Shown here: positions 11,206 to 21,800 of the stretch, piece by piece
How positions within the stretch are numbered: the first letter of the stretch is position 1
Layout of the letters: the number at the start of each line of letters is the position of its first letter
Assembly: GCF_003589595.1 (NCBI RefSeq)
Contig: NW_020653200.1
Span: forward strand, 5,137,684-5,201,683
Origin: Hyposmocoma kahamanoa
Taxonomy: Eukaryota; Arthropoda; Insecta; Lepidoptera; Cosmopterigidae
Direction of reading: 5' to 3'
Length of the DNA stretch: 64,000 nt
The notes under the pieces: model-generated
What the model saw: only the letters and a program-made list of their open reading frames with translations
Databases searched by the model: none
What the model was told of the DNA's origin: nothing
Position numbers and translations under genes: made by a program

Positions 11206-11903
11206 TAAAACTCAATTTTTTTATTAATTATGAACGTACGCTTCGCATATCAAGCTGCTAGATAGTCACAGAAAAAATATGAAACTAAAATATAATATAA
11301 GGTTAAACAGAAAAAAAAACTAAAACATGTCATTTGCTCACATTACCCCGCAGTTTGGGAAATGGGAGCCGGTAAGTATACCGTAGGTCAAACGGCAGCC
11401 ATTACAATCAGTCTGAAAGATATACAAATTAAAGTACTAAATATATAAGTTAAGAATTAATGAAAATAAACAAGAAAGTGTTAAAGGTTTATGGAATATC
11501 CAGTAGATATTGCAATAGGCTAAAGAGAGTCAAATAGCTCTCCTTACCCGCGTAACATCGAATTGAAATAAAAAAAACAAAACCATTTCTATTCTTAATG
11601 TAATTTTAAGCATAACACCATAACACCTAAAATTTGATAGACATGGTGACAAAGCTAGTGTAAATACAAAGTAGTATCTATGCATTTTAATGCTTACTTG
11701 CGATGATGAAAATTGGCAATATTTATAAACGCGGAGCGAAAAACATACAACCAAAGATTACAAAATAATAGGCAGATGGAGCGCGCGGAACACTAAAGTG
11801 AAGCCACCAGCAAATACATAATAAGCAAATACAAATTCAAAAGCGAATACAAACTCGCGCCATTACTAAGCACAGCGTCGCACTGTTTGCATGTCATGTT
11901 GTC
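11206..11903. other. Intergenic sequence, nothing recognised
   Basis: No gene or repeat family recognised between the Mutator-like element and the TTG repeat. A minus-strand frame of 74 codons (11530-11754) shows no recognisable domain. Confidence 0.6.
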
Positions 11904-12055
<152 letters not shown>

Positions 12056-12120
12056 CGTCATTCAGGACCTATGCATCCCCTCATCACTGCGACCATTGAC
12101 TGATCTATTGTGACCACTAA

Positions 12121-15100
12121 TTACAGTGCAGAGCCAAGGCCGACAGCATTGAAAAACTGAAGGACTTTCCTGGCTCCGACAGATTTAATGAACTCTGGTT
12201 GTGGCATGTGCCTTCCTACTACGGGACTTCGTACGCTTATCAGGGGGTAGCATTGGGTGGGTAGATGAACAGGAGTTTCATCCTCTGTGCGGCAGAATCT
12301 CCATTCTCTATTTTCTCTCTGCCCAATATTTGACATGTGCTTATTTAAGCCACAATGCCCTGTTAAGGCTCTAGTGAGCATTCTTATGCCATTCCTGTCC
12401 AATGACAGAGCTTCTCTGCAGTGTTTTGTCACTATAGGCGGATATCAGGGCTTTTGAATACTCAAGACCCTTGTTCTGTAGCTACACTTCTCGGGAGAGG
12501 TGTGTGTTCTCATTTAGCAGAGTGAGCTTTGCCAGGCTGTATGCTATCCCTACTGTATTACTTTCCCCGAGAGTGTTCAGTACATTTACACAGTTCTCTA
12601 CAATCGTCGATGTTTGGGTGAAAGAGGCTAGTGCATGTAGAGTCGCTTGACTATATGAGTTTATGTAAATATGCTTGTCAACGTAGCCTCTCTTCAGGTT
12701 CAAATCCGCACAAGAAATTCTGGCGTACACTTCGACCTGAAAGATAGAGGAGTTTCGTCCCATGTTCAGCTTGTAGCTGCGCCTGGGTCACACACCGTGT
12801 ATACCACAGCCTATGTTGGGTCCCTTCTTAGACCCATCGGTATGCCATAGAAGACTACCGTCCTTCCAGGTGAGACTGTTAGTTTCCCAGTCCTCTCTAG
12901 TTGGCAATCCTACCTGGTAGAGTTTTTTAAAGTTTTGTTTGGGAAGCATGACATAAGAAGTCATTCACAGAACAGAGTGTTCCAGTCTTGGGCTGATCTC
13001 AATGTCTGCGAGAGACATCTACTCCTTAACCTAGTGGTAAGCCTGTACATGCTGATACTGGCCTCCCTCTGTATGAATAAATGCAGAGGAGTTAGGTTCA
13101 GCAGTGCATTTAGCTGCCTCAGGTGTGGTGGACATCGCTCCCGTTGCTAGCAAGCACGCGATGCGCTGTAGACTGCTCAATGTGACAATTGTGGTTGTTT
13201 GGCTGGCTTTAGCACTTCAAGCAACAGAGGCGTAAGTCACTATGGGCCTCACAATTACCTTATATAACCAGAGAGTCATCTTTGGTTTTAAACCCCAACG
13301 CTGTCCCGCCATACGGTTACAGATACCTAAGGCCATCTTGGCCTTGTTGGTCGTGTTAGTTATATGGTGGTTCCACCTTAGGGTTTGATCTAAAGTTATC
13401 TCTAGATATTTGACTTCTGCGGAAAAGCCCACAGCCCTGTCACCAAGAATTGGTTCCACTAGTTTGTCTAGTTTCCGTCTCCTGGTGAAGGGGACAATGG
13501 TTGTCTTTTCCGCATTGAGTGATAATTCGTTATCTTGACACAACGCGGAAATGGTATCAAGTGCTCCTTGCATAAGTGATGATATAGTACTTTGGCAGTG
13601 CCCTTGAACTGTGATCACCAGGTCATCCGCATATCCCTGAGCGTCAAAAGTTCAGCCAACCTATACAGGCGGACTCTTACTGATCCACAGCAAGAGTCCA
13701 CAGGAGAGGAGAAATTACCCCACCTTGCGTGCAAACGCTTTCTGTGGAGGCCACAAGCCGTTCCCCATGTACCGAGATACTGGCCCTGCGGCTAAAGAGC
13801 ATGTTCTGTACCCATCTCGTGGTTGAAGTGTCCACACCTTTGCAGGTTAGGCCCTTCACCAGAGTATGGATGGGTGTATTGTCAAATGTACCCTCAATGT
13901 CTAGAAAGGCACACAGTGCTATTTGTTTGTCCTCAAACGCTCTTTCAACCCTGTCTGCAAGGTGGAGCAAAGTCTGTCTGTCTCTGTGGATTTTCCACTC
14001 TGATAGGCGTGTTGAGTGTGATGGATAGGACTATATATTAAGGATGAAGTCCTAATGTGATTATCAAGTACCTTCTCCATTGCCTTAAGCAAAAATGAGG
14101 TTAGGCGATGGGTCTAAAGGAGTTAGCAAGAGAGTGGTCCTTTCTGCCTACCTTCGGTATAAATACAACTTTACACGTTGTCCATTGCATCGGCATGTGT
14201 CCCCAAGCCAGACTGGCTCTGTATATCTTGACCAGGTACGGCAAGAGTACACTTATGCCTTGCTGCAGTAAGATAGGAGTAATACTGTCCTCACCAGGGG
14301 ATTTATACCATTTAAACGAGCTTATGGCCCAAGCCACTTGTCGGGGTCTTATTATGTTGGCGTCTCTGTTCCAGTCTTCGTTGCGATGTGAATGTAGCGT
14401 CATTGCTGGATTAGTGGACGTGTCACACAAGGCCCCCGGGAAGTGGGTTGACATTAAAAGCTCGCTTGGCCTTCCTTATCTCCTTGTTATAGTTAGTTAG
14501 GGCCTTCCTGTAGTTCACCCATTCCTTTGTTAGTTTAGCCCTATTGAAGAGCCAACGAGTTTTGTCTCTTAGCTTTCTCAGTTGCATTCCACCACGGAAC
14601 CTTCCTATTGGAGGTCCGAATTTTTGGCGGGCAGCTTTCCTCAAAAGCGCTGATGATGCCCCTGGAAGTGACCTCAACAGCTAACTCTAGACTCTGAGTG
14701 GTTTTGATTGAGGACTCCCTTGTAGATACTGCCCTAGTCTGACTCTATAGACGTCTCAGGCCGTGTCCCTTGGATTCCTAAATGTAGTGGGGTGGCAGAC
14801 ATTTCCTGCTCCCAGATCAAATTTTATGTGTTTATGATCCGACATCGACGTCTCGTCACTAACATGCCAGCCGATTATAAGTCAGGCTAGCCTAGCCGTA
14901 GAGAAAGTAATGTCCAAAATTTCTTGTCTTGACCTAGTAACAAAAGTTGGTGAACATCCTTCGTTATTAAGATATAGGCAATTTGATAGGATAAAATCAT
15001 ATAGTAACTCACCTCTGTTATTGATGTCTGAGCTCCCCCAGGCGGTGTGGTGAGCGTTGGCATCACATCCCACCAGAAGTTCTGCTTTGTGTTTCCGGGC

Positions 15101-15486
15101 GTATTCCGCCAGTTGTGTCAGATGTTCCGTGGGATTGTTCTTTTCTCCAGGTAGATAGGCTGAGCTTACGATTATCTTGGCCTGAGTGCTACTCCGGGGA
15201 AAGACATATGCCGCTACAAAGTCATCAGTACAGAACTCTGGAACAGCCTTAAGTTAATGATTTTGTTATAAACAATGCAGGCTTTGGGTCTACTTCCACA
15301 GGTGTTGTAAATGAACTCACCAGCGGCATTGAGTCCCATTATGTTCGTGTGGTTAACCCAGGGTTCCTGAATGAGGGCAACATCCACGTTGCCTTTCGCG
15401 AAGCAATACTCCACCACAGCCGTTGCAGCCACGGCATGGTGGAGGTTTGCTTGGAGAACCCTCACCCTATCCCCCGTGGGCGCCAT
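12121..15486 (-). pseudogene. LINE ORF2 relic: APE endonuclease, reverse transcriptase, RNase H
   Basis: Pieces in order on the minus strand follow. The endonuclease N-terminus (15486-15214) has RVRVLQANLHHAVAATAVVE and IQEPWVN. The later endonuclease block (15073-14882) has GCDANAHHTAWGSSDINNRG. RT starts at 14454-14101 with a MPMQWTTCKVVFIPKVG-type block. Motif A is LDIEGTFDN and motif B TQGGVISPLLW (13970-13677). An intact YADD box lies on the complement of 13622-13633. A thumb-like region (13618-13217) follows, then RNase H-like remnants (12763-12482) and a C-terminal Cys/His-type block (12432-12121) containing LTGHCGLNKH. Frames change repeatedly, so no complete protein can be made. The + strand frames of similar length are antisense shadows. 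Confidence 0.88.
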
Positions 15487-15590
15487 CTAGCGGAGATTGA
15501 AGCCCCGGCCGCGTTGCTGCCCTCGGCTGCTACGAGGAGGACGAGGCCGTCCTCGTGAGCCTTGCGGGTTGGCAGCCCCACTCCACAGCC

Positions 15591-16854
15591 TCACACTTGC
15601 ACTCCACGTGCCGAACTGCGGCCACGTGGGGTCGGTGCCGAAAACCAAGGTCGTGTACCCCCCAGACCGTCATGTAGTGCCATTACTGTGGCAGTTTTTG
15701 GTCGAGCCGCTCCAGTACTGGCACTTGTTGATGGCTGAGCTGTTTGCACTACACCCGGGACAGCGGGTGCTGTCCGAGTGTGCCCAGCCTCTCGTCCGCG
15801 ATTCTTCTGGGACGATGCACCCAAAGTCGCTGACGGGGCAGCCTCGTCGCGTTTCCCCTGGTCCGTGGAAGACGGGCCAGGCGCAGACATCTGCACTGAG
15901 GCTCCCGTCCCCGATTCCTCGAGCGGACTTATAACCGACCCTGGTTTCGAGACCAAGACACCCCGCGCAGTGTCGCCACTGAACGTACTTTCCGGACACC
16001 CCTTGATCCTAAACGTGACCTGTTTAAAACCAAGGTGTGCCCGGCAATTTGAAGCACGGAGAGAATCTCCGTGTGCCACAGATGGGTCATCAAGAGCGAA
16101 CGCGACCATTCGTTCGCATCTTCCCTTGTGTTAAGAACCTTCCGCACTTCTGCGCGAAGGCCTCTGTTTTGGACCCCCCGCAGGCTGATGGCCATCTGCA
16201 CTCGCATCCTTTCTGAACGTAGGTGGTGGCGGTGGTGGGCTTCGGAAACTCGCTCTCCTCAATAAAGGATAGCTGTGCTTCCGGCCACGGCTTTGAATTA
16301 CCGATCTTTCCCACAAACCAGTCTGCACTTGCTTGGTCCTTGCAGGTCACAAGAATCGAGTCAGGCTTGTGTGAGAGGCCCAGGAACTTCGGTCCCTTGC
16401 CATGCGATGTAGTATTCGCTATGGTGCGGACCAGGAACAGCTCCATTTGCTCCTCGGACATGGGTTCCGAATGCCTGATACCCACGCGCAGGGAGCCCAC
16501 CATTTCACTGAAAGTAGGTCTGTTCCTGGTTTCAGCTGGCGCCATGGTCCTGGGAGTCTTCCTGACATGCTCCTGTGGCGACGCCTCCTCTGACCGTTCA
16601 CGCTTCTGCGCTTTTGGTTTTGGAGGTGGTTTGGAGACCGGAAGATCACTCCAGGGCTTTTTAGATAGAGGCAGAGCTTCTGCGTAGCTCATACCTGTTC
16701 TCATCAGGTCCTGCAGTCTCTTCCAGTGAGACCCGCTCAGCCTAATGCGCGGCTGAGCGCTGGATTCCGACACCAGGGAATCCGAAGGACCCGCTTGGTT
16801 CGTATCCATAGCCGTGACCGAAGTCACGTCGTTATTGCTGGGTGGACTATCCAT
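15591..16854 (-). pseudogene. LINE ORF1 (Gag-like) relic
   Basis: It starts MDSPPSNNDVTSVTAMD at 16854 and is Ser/Pro/Lys-rich at first. A globular block follows (MVGSLRVGIRH, SEEQMELFLVRTIANTT, PDSILVTCKDQASADWF). The reading then shifts frame near 16210 and again near 16030. No CCHC zinc knuckles are visible, which is unusual for this element group. The globular block reminds me of the DUF4780-type ORF1 of insect retroelements (recollection, unverified). Confidence 0.7.
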
Positions 16855-17030
16855 CTCAGCAATCGTTTCTTAATTAAAGAAAGAAATTAAAGCGTTAATA
16901 TTTATCTCTTCTTTCTCCATACACGTCTCACGAGAAGCTAGGGAATTAAAAGGTCACAGCCAGCAGAGCCCTGCTTGCCGGCTGAAGGACATAAAGTTCC
17001 CCCGAGGTGCCCTGGTATCGAGGGTGCATC

Positions 17031-17058
17031 GTTAGCAGCTGGGAGCCCAGCTGCTAAC
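17031..17058 (-). repeat. Perfect hairpin in the LINE 5' leader
   Basis: GTTAGCAGCTGGG (17031-17043) and CCCAGCTGCTAAC (17046-17058) are perfect inverted copies separated by AG. On the element's sense strand the hairpin follows a GGGGGG run close to the 5' end. Confidence 0.85.
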
Positions 17059-17064
17059 CCCCCC

Positions 17065-17417
17065 AGACACGCATCCATGCATTTCTTTTATTTTGTTTTA
17101 ATTATATAGCTCTATCTACCCATACTAGGAAGCGTTAATTTATAAATTAGTTTGTAACGCACAATGCCATCTATTGACATTATTTCATATTTGTCAAAGT
17201 TCCGAAAATATTTTAGCTCGAGATCAATATTTGAAAAATACAAGAAATAGAACTGACATCGTACATTTAATTAAATAGAGGAATTAATGATTGATATCCA
17301 CAGCCATTTACGTACAGCTAATGATCAGCGCCATCTCGATATAAGACGAAATTTGGACCTTTTTCAGAGTTACGATCTGCAGAATAGAGATTAGCAGTCT
17401 TCTGGAATTATTCCAGC
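17065..17417. other. Short intergenic stretch, nothing recognised
   Basis: AT-rich sequence between the LINE 5' end and the CA/CG repeat. No gene seen. Confidence 0.6.
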
Positions 17418-17630
17418 GTGTATATACACACGCACACACGCACTCACTCGCACGCACACACACGTGCACACACGCGCTCTCACACGCACGCACACGCACG
17501 CACACTCACGCACACGCACTCACACGCACGGACACGCACGCCCACTCACGCACACGCAAACACACGCACGCACTCACGCACGCTCGCATGCACGCACGCA
17601 CGCACGAACGCACGCACGCACGCACACACA

Positions 17631-17715
<85 letters not shown>

Positions 17716-17722
17716 ACACACC
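17418..17722. repeat. Compound (CACG)n/(CA)n/(CG)n microsatellite
   Basis: About 300 bp of strictly alternating-type purine-pyrimidine repeats: degenerate CGCACA/CACG units, then CA, a central (CG)n block near 17647-17662, and a long pure CA run to 17709. The His/Thr-rich and Cys/Val-rich frames across it are artefacts. Confidence 0.95.
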
Positions 17723-17726
17723 CCTT

Positions 17727-17933
17727 TAGATTTTTTTGTGGGGATATGTTAAAAATCAAATTTACCTTAAATCCTATGCGAGTGTAAACGAGTTGAAGGC
17801 TGAGGTCCAGAATATGATTTGTAATACAATTCATCACAACAAGTTATTAAAAGTTACTCAAAATGAATTCGTTAAAAGATTAAATTTGTGTATACAAGAA
17901 AATGGAGCTCATTTCGAGCAACTAATTTGTTAG
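17727..17933 (+). pseudogene. C-terminal relic of a Tc1/mariner-superfamily transposase
   Basis: The frame from 17736 reads MWGYVKNQIYLKSYASVNEL and ends RLNLCIQENGAHFEQLIC. That is the usual last ~65 residues of an insect Tc1/mariner-type transposase (LWGYVKD..Y ... F..RL..CI...G.HFE.L). The upstream catalytic part is missing; the CA repeat replaces it. Confidence 0.7.
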
Positions 17934-18339
17934 ATTGCCATTTTTTTCGTTTAATTAAAATATGTCAAATTTCATGTTTTTTTTTTCATTTAATTAACCA
18001 ATAATCTGAGAGAGATTTTATTCTCATAATTAACCCTAACGATCGATGCAATAAAAGTGCAGGGTGCATTTTTTTCAGATTGAAGCGTGTTCCATTGCCG
18101 AGTGTTGCTACAAATTTTCGAAAATCTATTAATGAAAACAGATGCAAAAAGTTCCGAGGGCTTAAAATTGCCGCGGTTTTAAGTAAAGATATGATCATAT
18201 TTTTAAACCATATTTTTTCAATGAACTATCAACATTTATTGTTTTTAAAATGTAATGTCAATTATTTTAAGATATTTGTGTTAATTTCGTAGCTAGTAGT
18301 TAGTGAAAATGAAAAATAGTATCTATATTTATCACAAAG
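17934..18339. other. Intergenic sequence upstream of fax
   Basis: AT-rich. Overlapping 70-codon frames on both strands (17986-18198, 18080-18292) have no recognisable similarity. Confidence 0.5.
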
Positions 18340-18560
18340 CTCGTGGATAGGCGCCATTTTGTAGTCACGGCCCTAATTCAATCGCGTTGCTTGGCAACCA
18401 GTTGCCCATTCGACTGCGTGCAGTGTAGCGGTGTCGGTGTCGTCAAGATATTTTGTAGCTTTGCAACGCTCCCTGGCTTAACGGCTGTGAACTAATTTTG
18501 TAGAGCTTTTTCTTGCGGGCGTTGTGTGACTGAAACTGTGCGTGATATTGTGCGTCAAAA
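18340..18560 (+). promoter_or_regulatory. fax: Candidate promoter and 5' UTR of fax
   Basis: GC content and CpG rise sharply upstream of the start codon. The region holds GGCGCCATTTTG at about 18350 (a GCCAT-type Pho/YY1-like core), an RFX-type X-box at 18386-18398, and a GT-rich run. No clear TATA box was seen. The transcription start was not determined. Confidence 0.45.
18386..18398. promoter_or_regulatory. RFX X-box-like motif GTTGCTTGGCAAC
   Basis: Near-perfect palindrome of two GTTGCY half-sites, matching the X-box layout RYYNYY-spacer-RRNRAC, 163 bp upstream of the fax ATG. Binding is not shown by sequence alone. Confidence 0.4.
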
Positions 18561-18863
18561 ATGGCTACTGAAGTAACAAACAACGTTCCGGAAACAGAAA
18601 AGGAGAAAGAACTGAAGGAGGACGCACCAGTAGACAATGGTCAAACCAAGGAAGAGCCACCGGCGTCTGGAGAAAAAGCTGAAGAGAAAGCCGAGGGCAA
18701 AAAGTCAGAACCGACGCCGCCAAAACCTACTGTTCACAAGGCAAATTTCGAGAAAGACGTCGTGTACTTGTATCAATTTTCACGAACGCCTTTGTTGCCT
18801 TCGACTTCACCGTACTGCTTGAAAGTTGAAACCTGGCTTCGTCTAGCTGGCATCAAGTACGAG
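18561..18863 (+). CDS. fax: fax exon 1 (residues 1-101)
   Basis: ATG at 18561; ends with GAG before the donor GTATGT, phase 0. It encodes the charged N-terminus and the first strand and helix of the thioredoxin-like domain (LKVETWLRLAGIKYE). Confidence 0.95.
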
Positions 18864-21800
18864 GTATGTGCTAGAAATTAATTCAATTCCATACTTTTGC
18901 ATTTGTTATCAACTAATTCGTAGCCTGGCGTGTTTATTCTGTACACTTTTTGGTTCAACGTATCAATTTTTACTTTAAAGTACCATCTTTTTATTTTAAC
19001 ATTGGCTGTGCTATTATGTTCCAAACTCGTATATAATTTTCAATATTTGGTAGTCTACAAGTAAAATGACCAATTTATATGAAGGGTTTTATTCATAAAA
19101 CGGGATTATTCAAGCGTTCTGCAGGGATAAGACCGGGCTGTCGCGAATTTGCTTTCATGCGAATGATATACGTACCTACCTACCTACACTTATTCATTAG
19201 ATTCTTGTACAGAAACGTCTTTACCTATGGTCCTGGTATTTTTTGCATGGTTCTCATTATTAACCACATTTTGTTTTAAAATACTGTATGTATCCCTTTT
19301 TGTTCGACATTTCTTTGTTTTCCTTAGTCGAAAGTGCCTAACTATGTCCATAATGTTTTGCTATGCAGTTCATTGCAAAATGTAGATAAACCTACCTATT
19401 TTTTTGTATATTTTGTCACCTTCCGTCTGAAAAATGACAATGTACATACGTATTACGGCTATAATCACGAATTCCGACAAGACTCTTGCCAACGTATAAA
19501 AATGTCCAATGCAATAGACATGTAGCTACATTTTCAGTAATAATTTCAGCATTTATTAGTTGGTATTTATTCAATATATTCCTATCTGGAACAAAGGTAT
19601 GAACAAATTATCTCTATCTCGAAACATTTGTCACGAAACTTAATTTTTATTTACTTATTAATATAATTGTAAAACAATCTGTGTCTACCAAAGCTGTCCC
19701 AAATAAAATGAATTATGTGTTTATTAATTTTGCTATATTTGAAGAAATGCCATAATGAAATCTTGATTTTAATTTTAGGAAAAGGCTAACAACACTCTAA
19801 GTTAATTTCATAAATAAAATTGAAATTCTGTGTTATTTAACTTTGTTTATTGGTATTTTAAAAAATAGTTTTGGTTGTTTCTGTGCCTTATCTTCATAGA
19901 TTTAATGTTTTCGAATATTTTTTATGATTTTCTGTGTTTTTATTTTACTTAGACTATAGTAAGACCTGTTTTTTACTTAAAAATAGGTTTGATTGTCTCT
20001 GTGTATCTTGATGGACTTAATATTTCAAATTTTTTGTCTGTATACACGAATATATCTATTTTAAGAGAATTGTGTAAGTCATGTTGTTTTAACTTTTGTA
20101 GGTTCATAATAAAAAAATACTTTTTGTCTATTTTTACATTTGTGATGGGAACTGGCAGGCAAGTTAGATGTCTTTTATTAAAAAAAGACACTAAAATATT
20201 TTTTTGTCCACACAAATGCCTATAATAAATTACTAAGTACTTGCATTTCATTTTTATTCCACTTCAAAGAAAAAGTGCATAATTTTCAATGAAAAAGTTA
20301 CAGATATACCCATGACTTTTAAAGTAGGATTTTTAAAGTCGAGGACCATGAGTATTTACTTAGGTCACTCGGTAAAACCTCGTAGATATGAGATTAGATT
20401 AGATATCGTATTCTAGAACTCTATTCAATGCTCATGTCAGGATTGCGCTGGCAACACAAGCACTGGAAATATGACCCTAATGGCAGGGACTTGAGTATGA
20501 TATCAAGTGCTTTAAACCATACTCAAATCCTGACTTGAGCATTGAGTAGAGTTCTGGAATACGACCCTCAAAGACCTAATTATATTATGATTGCATACAA
20601 TACTTTTTGTACAAGTAAATAAAATAATGAAACAGAACCAATATTTAATGTTTATTTTGCTAACAATCCATGACAATAAATGCAATTAAAAAAAAAAATT
20701 TAATCAGGTAGATAAATTTTCCACCATCCATCCTCTTCATATATTTGACAAAAACCAAACAAACGCTACTAAATAAAAAAACCAAAGAGAGAATAGAACT
20801 GTCTCAGTACTGCTTGTAGGTATTTTAATCAATATTTTTTATTGCTCGGTTGCCAGATTCTTACGCCAATTTAACCAATCATGAGCCAGTAGCGTCAAGT
20901 AGTGTCTTAATAGATATTGTAATTAGCAAAAATTCGACGTTCTTTTTTTGAAACGCATTATAGTTCATGAATATATATAACTTTCATGAAATTTTTAGCT
21001 CAGTGGTGGGTACCATAGACAATAGAATTTTGATTCAGAACCAAAAAGCAGCCCCCTTTAAGATATGGTTTATGAAATTTTCATCATCAATCAAAATAAT
21101 AATCATTGACTGATTAAAGTACAGGAGTACTTTTTGTTAATTGAAAACTATCCTTAATAAGTTATTATTTGAAATTTGAATTCTCTAGTTAGTTATACTA
21201 GTCTTTATATACATATCTATAACAAAGGACTGTTAATAAAATATATCTATGGAAAGTTTTCCTACCTAGCAATTATTGCGTACCATTTTATGTGCGAGGT
21301 AGGTACCTGGAACTAACATACTAGCTTGTTGTCTGAGTTTATTTGTAGTATGTCGATAATTTATTTACAACTTAAAGGTTAGTTTACTATTGGTGTTGGC
21401 CCAGCAGCTTCGCCGTCAATGGCCGTGATTATGATGTATTTTAAACATGCGTAGTGCAAATAACTTTAATACGGCTCAACTTTAAATATTTGTATACTTC
21501 GTTCCCTTGGTCTCAATAATGTCTTTTTTTGTACTTTTAACAATGGTACAAGGGATGAGAGTTGATATAATATTAACATTGAAATTTACCGTCTCTCGAC
21601 AAATATTAAAAAGTTACTACATAGGTACATGGAAAGAAACAAGTTCAATAAAAGGAAGGTATAGTTGTATTTCCATATGCCTAATACTCTGTTCCTGCAG
21701 CTTGATTTTGATTGCCTCTCCCGATCGGAAACTGCGTCTCTTCCGAGTCGAGGCGCATAATTGCGATTCACAACTGGCCGATCGGAAACTTGACATTTCA

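Larger units (their letters stand above)
12056..17064 (-). mobile_element. Near-complete degenerate non-LTR retrotransposon (I/R1/LOA-type)
   Basis: Read on the minus strand, the element has a short 5' leader (17064-16855) with a G-run and hairpin, ORF1 (16854 to about 15590), ORF2 (15486 to about 12121) with endonuclease, reverse transcriptase and RNase H remnants, a short 3' region and the (CAA)n tail. At ~5 kb it is the size of a full element. Both frames carry several frameshifts or stops, so it is inactive. APE-type endonuclease plus RNase H after the RT places it in the I/R1/LOA group. The clade is not resolved and target-site duplications were not found. Confidence 0.85.

Noticed and set aside
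13592..16687. Several + strand frames of 60-154 codons over the LINE
   Set aside because: Antisense shadows of the minus-strand ORF1/ORF2; the motifs are only sensible on the minus strand.
17308..17837. His/Thr-rich and Cys/Val-rich frames on both strands
   Set aside because: Products of the CA/CG microsatellite in different frames.
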